Made by a program: the position numbers and the translations under genes. This document shows positions 6,444-6,738 of a DNA stretch of 6,738 nt, piece by piece. The first letter of the stretch is position 1. Each line of letters starts with the position of its first letter. The DNA lies in NCBI GenBank assembly GCA_039029935.1, contig JBCCFC010000758.1:1-6738 (forward strand), in the 5' to 3' direction. This DNA comes from G039029935 sp039029935 (lineage in GTDB: Bacteria > Chloroflexota > Anaerolineae > Caldilineales > Caldilineaceae). The notes beneath the pieces were generated by a model. It did not search any database. It saw only the letters and a list, made by a program, of their open reading frames with translations, and had not been told where the DNA came from.

Positions 6444-6517
6444 AGGAAAGTATAAACCAGTAACACAGATTGGTTATCTGTGACGCAGGTAGCCAACCTG
6501 CGGTACTATCCCTGGCG
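6444..6517. repeat. 74-bp composite hairpin repeat, copy 1
   Basis: The unit starts at AGGAAAG. It contains hairpin B, CACAGAT-TGGTT-ATCTGTG (6464-6482), then after 2 bp hairpin C, CGCAGGT-AGCCA-ACCTGCG (6484-6502); both have perfect 7-bp stems and 5-nt loops. C is an inverted version of B differing by transitions at five places, four of which are two compensated stem pairs. The unit ends in TACTATCC (6504-6511), which pairs with GGAAAGTA of the next copy. Copy 2 follows immediately. No coding frame is credible here. Confidence 0.9.
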
Positions 6518-6594
6518 AGGAAAGTATAAGCCAGTAACACAGATTGGCTATCTGTGACGCAAGTAGCCAACCTGTAATACTGTCCTTTGTCCTT
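6518..6594. repeat. 74-bp composite hairpin repeat, copy 2, 3' end rearranged
   Basis: It aligns with copy 1 without gaps for about 60 bp, differing only by transitions. Hairpin B has loop TGGCT (6538-6556) and is intact. Hairpin C (6558-6576) has lost two pairs and has one G-T wobble. TGTCCTT is duplicated in tandem at 6581-6594, and the unit's last four bases appear to lie at 6694-6697, after the inserted segment. Confidence 0.85.
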
Positions 6595-6693
6595 CTGTCT
6601 CCATCATACCATAGTCTATTCCCTGCTGACCAACCACCGTGGTTGCTTTGTGGAATGAAAACGGATATATGGGAATTCATTTACTTTGTCCTT
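6595..6693. mobile_element. Putative small MITE-like insertion (89 bp plus 10-bp direct repeat)
   Basis: Exact 10-bp direct repeats CTTTGTCCTT at 6585-6594 and 6684-6693 bracket an 89-bp segment (6595-6683). Removing 99 bp and the 7-bp tandem duplication restores a 74-bp distance between copies 2 and 3, and the rebuilt junction aligns with copy 1 at 10 of 15 bases. A perfect palindrome CAACCAC-C-GTGGTTG (6631-6645) lies at the segment's centre, with outer pairs ATTCC/GGAAT (6618-6622, 6652-6656) and CCATA/TATGG (6609-6613, 6668-6672) in roughly mirrored positions. No terminal inverted repeats are obvious, so a non-transpositional origin is possible. Confidence 0.4.
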
Positions 6694-6697
6694 GAAG

Positions 6698-6738
6698 AGG
6701 AAAGGATAAACCAGTAACACAGATTGGTTATCTGTGAC
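6698..6738. repeat. 74-bp composite hairpin repeat, copy 3, cut by window edge
   Basis: The first 41 bases of the unit, from AGGAAAG through hairpin B (6718-6736, loop TGGTT as in copy 1) to the AC spacer. It differs from copy 1 only by T to G at the eighth base. Hairpin C should follow beyond the right edge. Confidence 0.85.

Noticed and set aside
6474..6680. Minus-strand 68-residue reading frame
   Set aside because: It runs across the hairpin repeats and the insertion, has no family resemblance and no ribosome binding site that I can see.
6444..6738. CRISPR array
   Set aside because: Repeat units are 74 bp and diverged, contain two hairpins each, and lie directly head to tail with no unique spacers of constant size.
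6444..6738. Integron attC sites
   Set aside because: The palindromes lack the GTTRRRY/RYYYAAC core pair, and no cassette genes or integrase are present.

Overview
This window looks like ordinary bacterial chromosome with an accessory left end and a repeat-rich right end. GC content by eye is middling and varies along the window: roughly 45% in a sampled line of the left-hand genes and up to about 65% in parts of the sulfatase. The genes use ATG, GTG and Shine-Dalgarno starts. A free-living heterotrophic bacterium fits. The sulfatase, DinB-fold protein and class III aminotransferase together with repetitive intergenic DNA recall Chloroflexota (Anaerolineae-type) genomes, but that placement is a guess; nothing here is a taxonomic marker.

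Layout. (1) 1-1759: the C-terminal part of an AAA/ABC-type ATPase, cut by the left edge, followed 2 bp later by an HNH nuclease of the TIGR02646/PtuB type. This is the effector pair of Septu-like and retron-Ec78-like antiphage systems. (2) 1760-1824: a 65-bp gap with four perfect-period octamers (TTCAACYY). (3) 1825-3288: a Cys-type cytoplasmic sulfatase. (4) 3289-3552: an AT-rich gap with a good sigma70-type promoter and a 14-bp tandem duplication in the predicted leader. (5) 3553-5858: a probable two-gene operon of a DinB/maleylpyruvate-isomerase-fold protein and a class III PLP aminotransferase. (6) 5868-6338, minus strand: ribH (lumazine synthase), converging on the aminotransferase with 9 bp between stop codons and a hairpin spanning both stops. 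(7) 6339-6738: no gene. It holds the ribH upstream region and then a 74-bp tandem repeat unit made of consecutive hairpins, present in two full copies and one copy cut by the right edge.

The ATPase and nuclease should act together as a defence module. The DinB-fold protein and aminotransferase are probably co-transcribed, but their shared substrate cannot be read from sequence. ribH is a housekeeping gene of riboflavin synthesis with no rib neighbours here.

The least expected feature is the repeat region. Each 74-bp unit carries two 19-bp stem-loops that are inverted, base-pair-compensated versions of each other. The spacing between copies 2 and 3 is explained exactly (74 + 99 + 7 = 180 bp) by a 99-bp insertion-type event that left 10-bp direct repeats, plus a 7-bp tandem duplication. 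The inserted DNA has a 15-bp palindrome at its centre. This looks like a REP/BIME-like element family invaded by a small MITE-like sequence, and it is the best candidate here for something undescribed.
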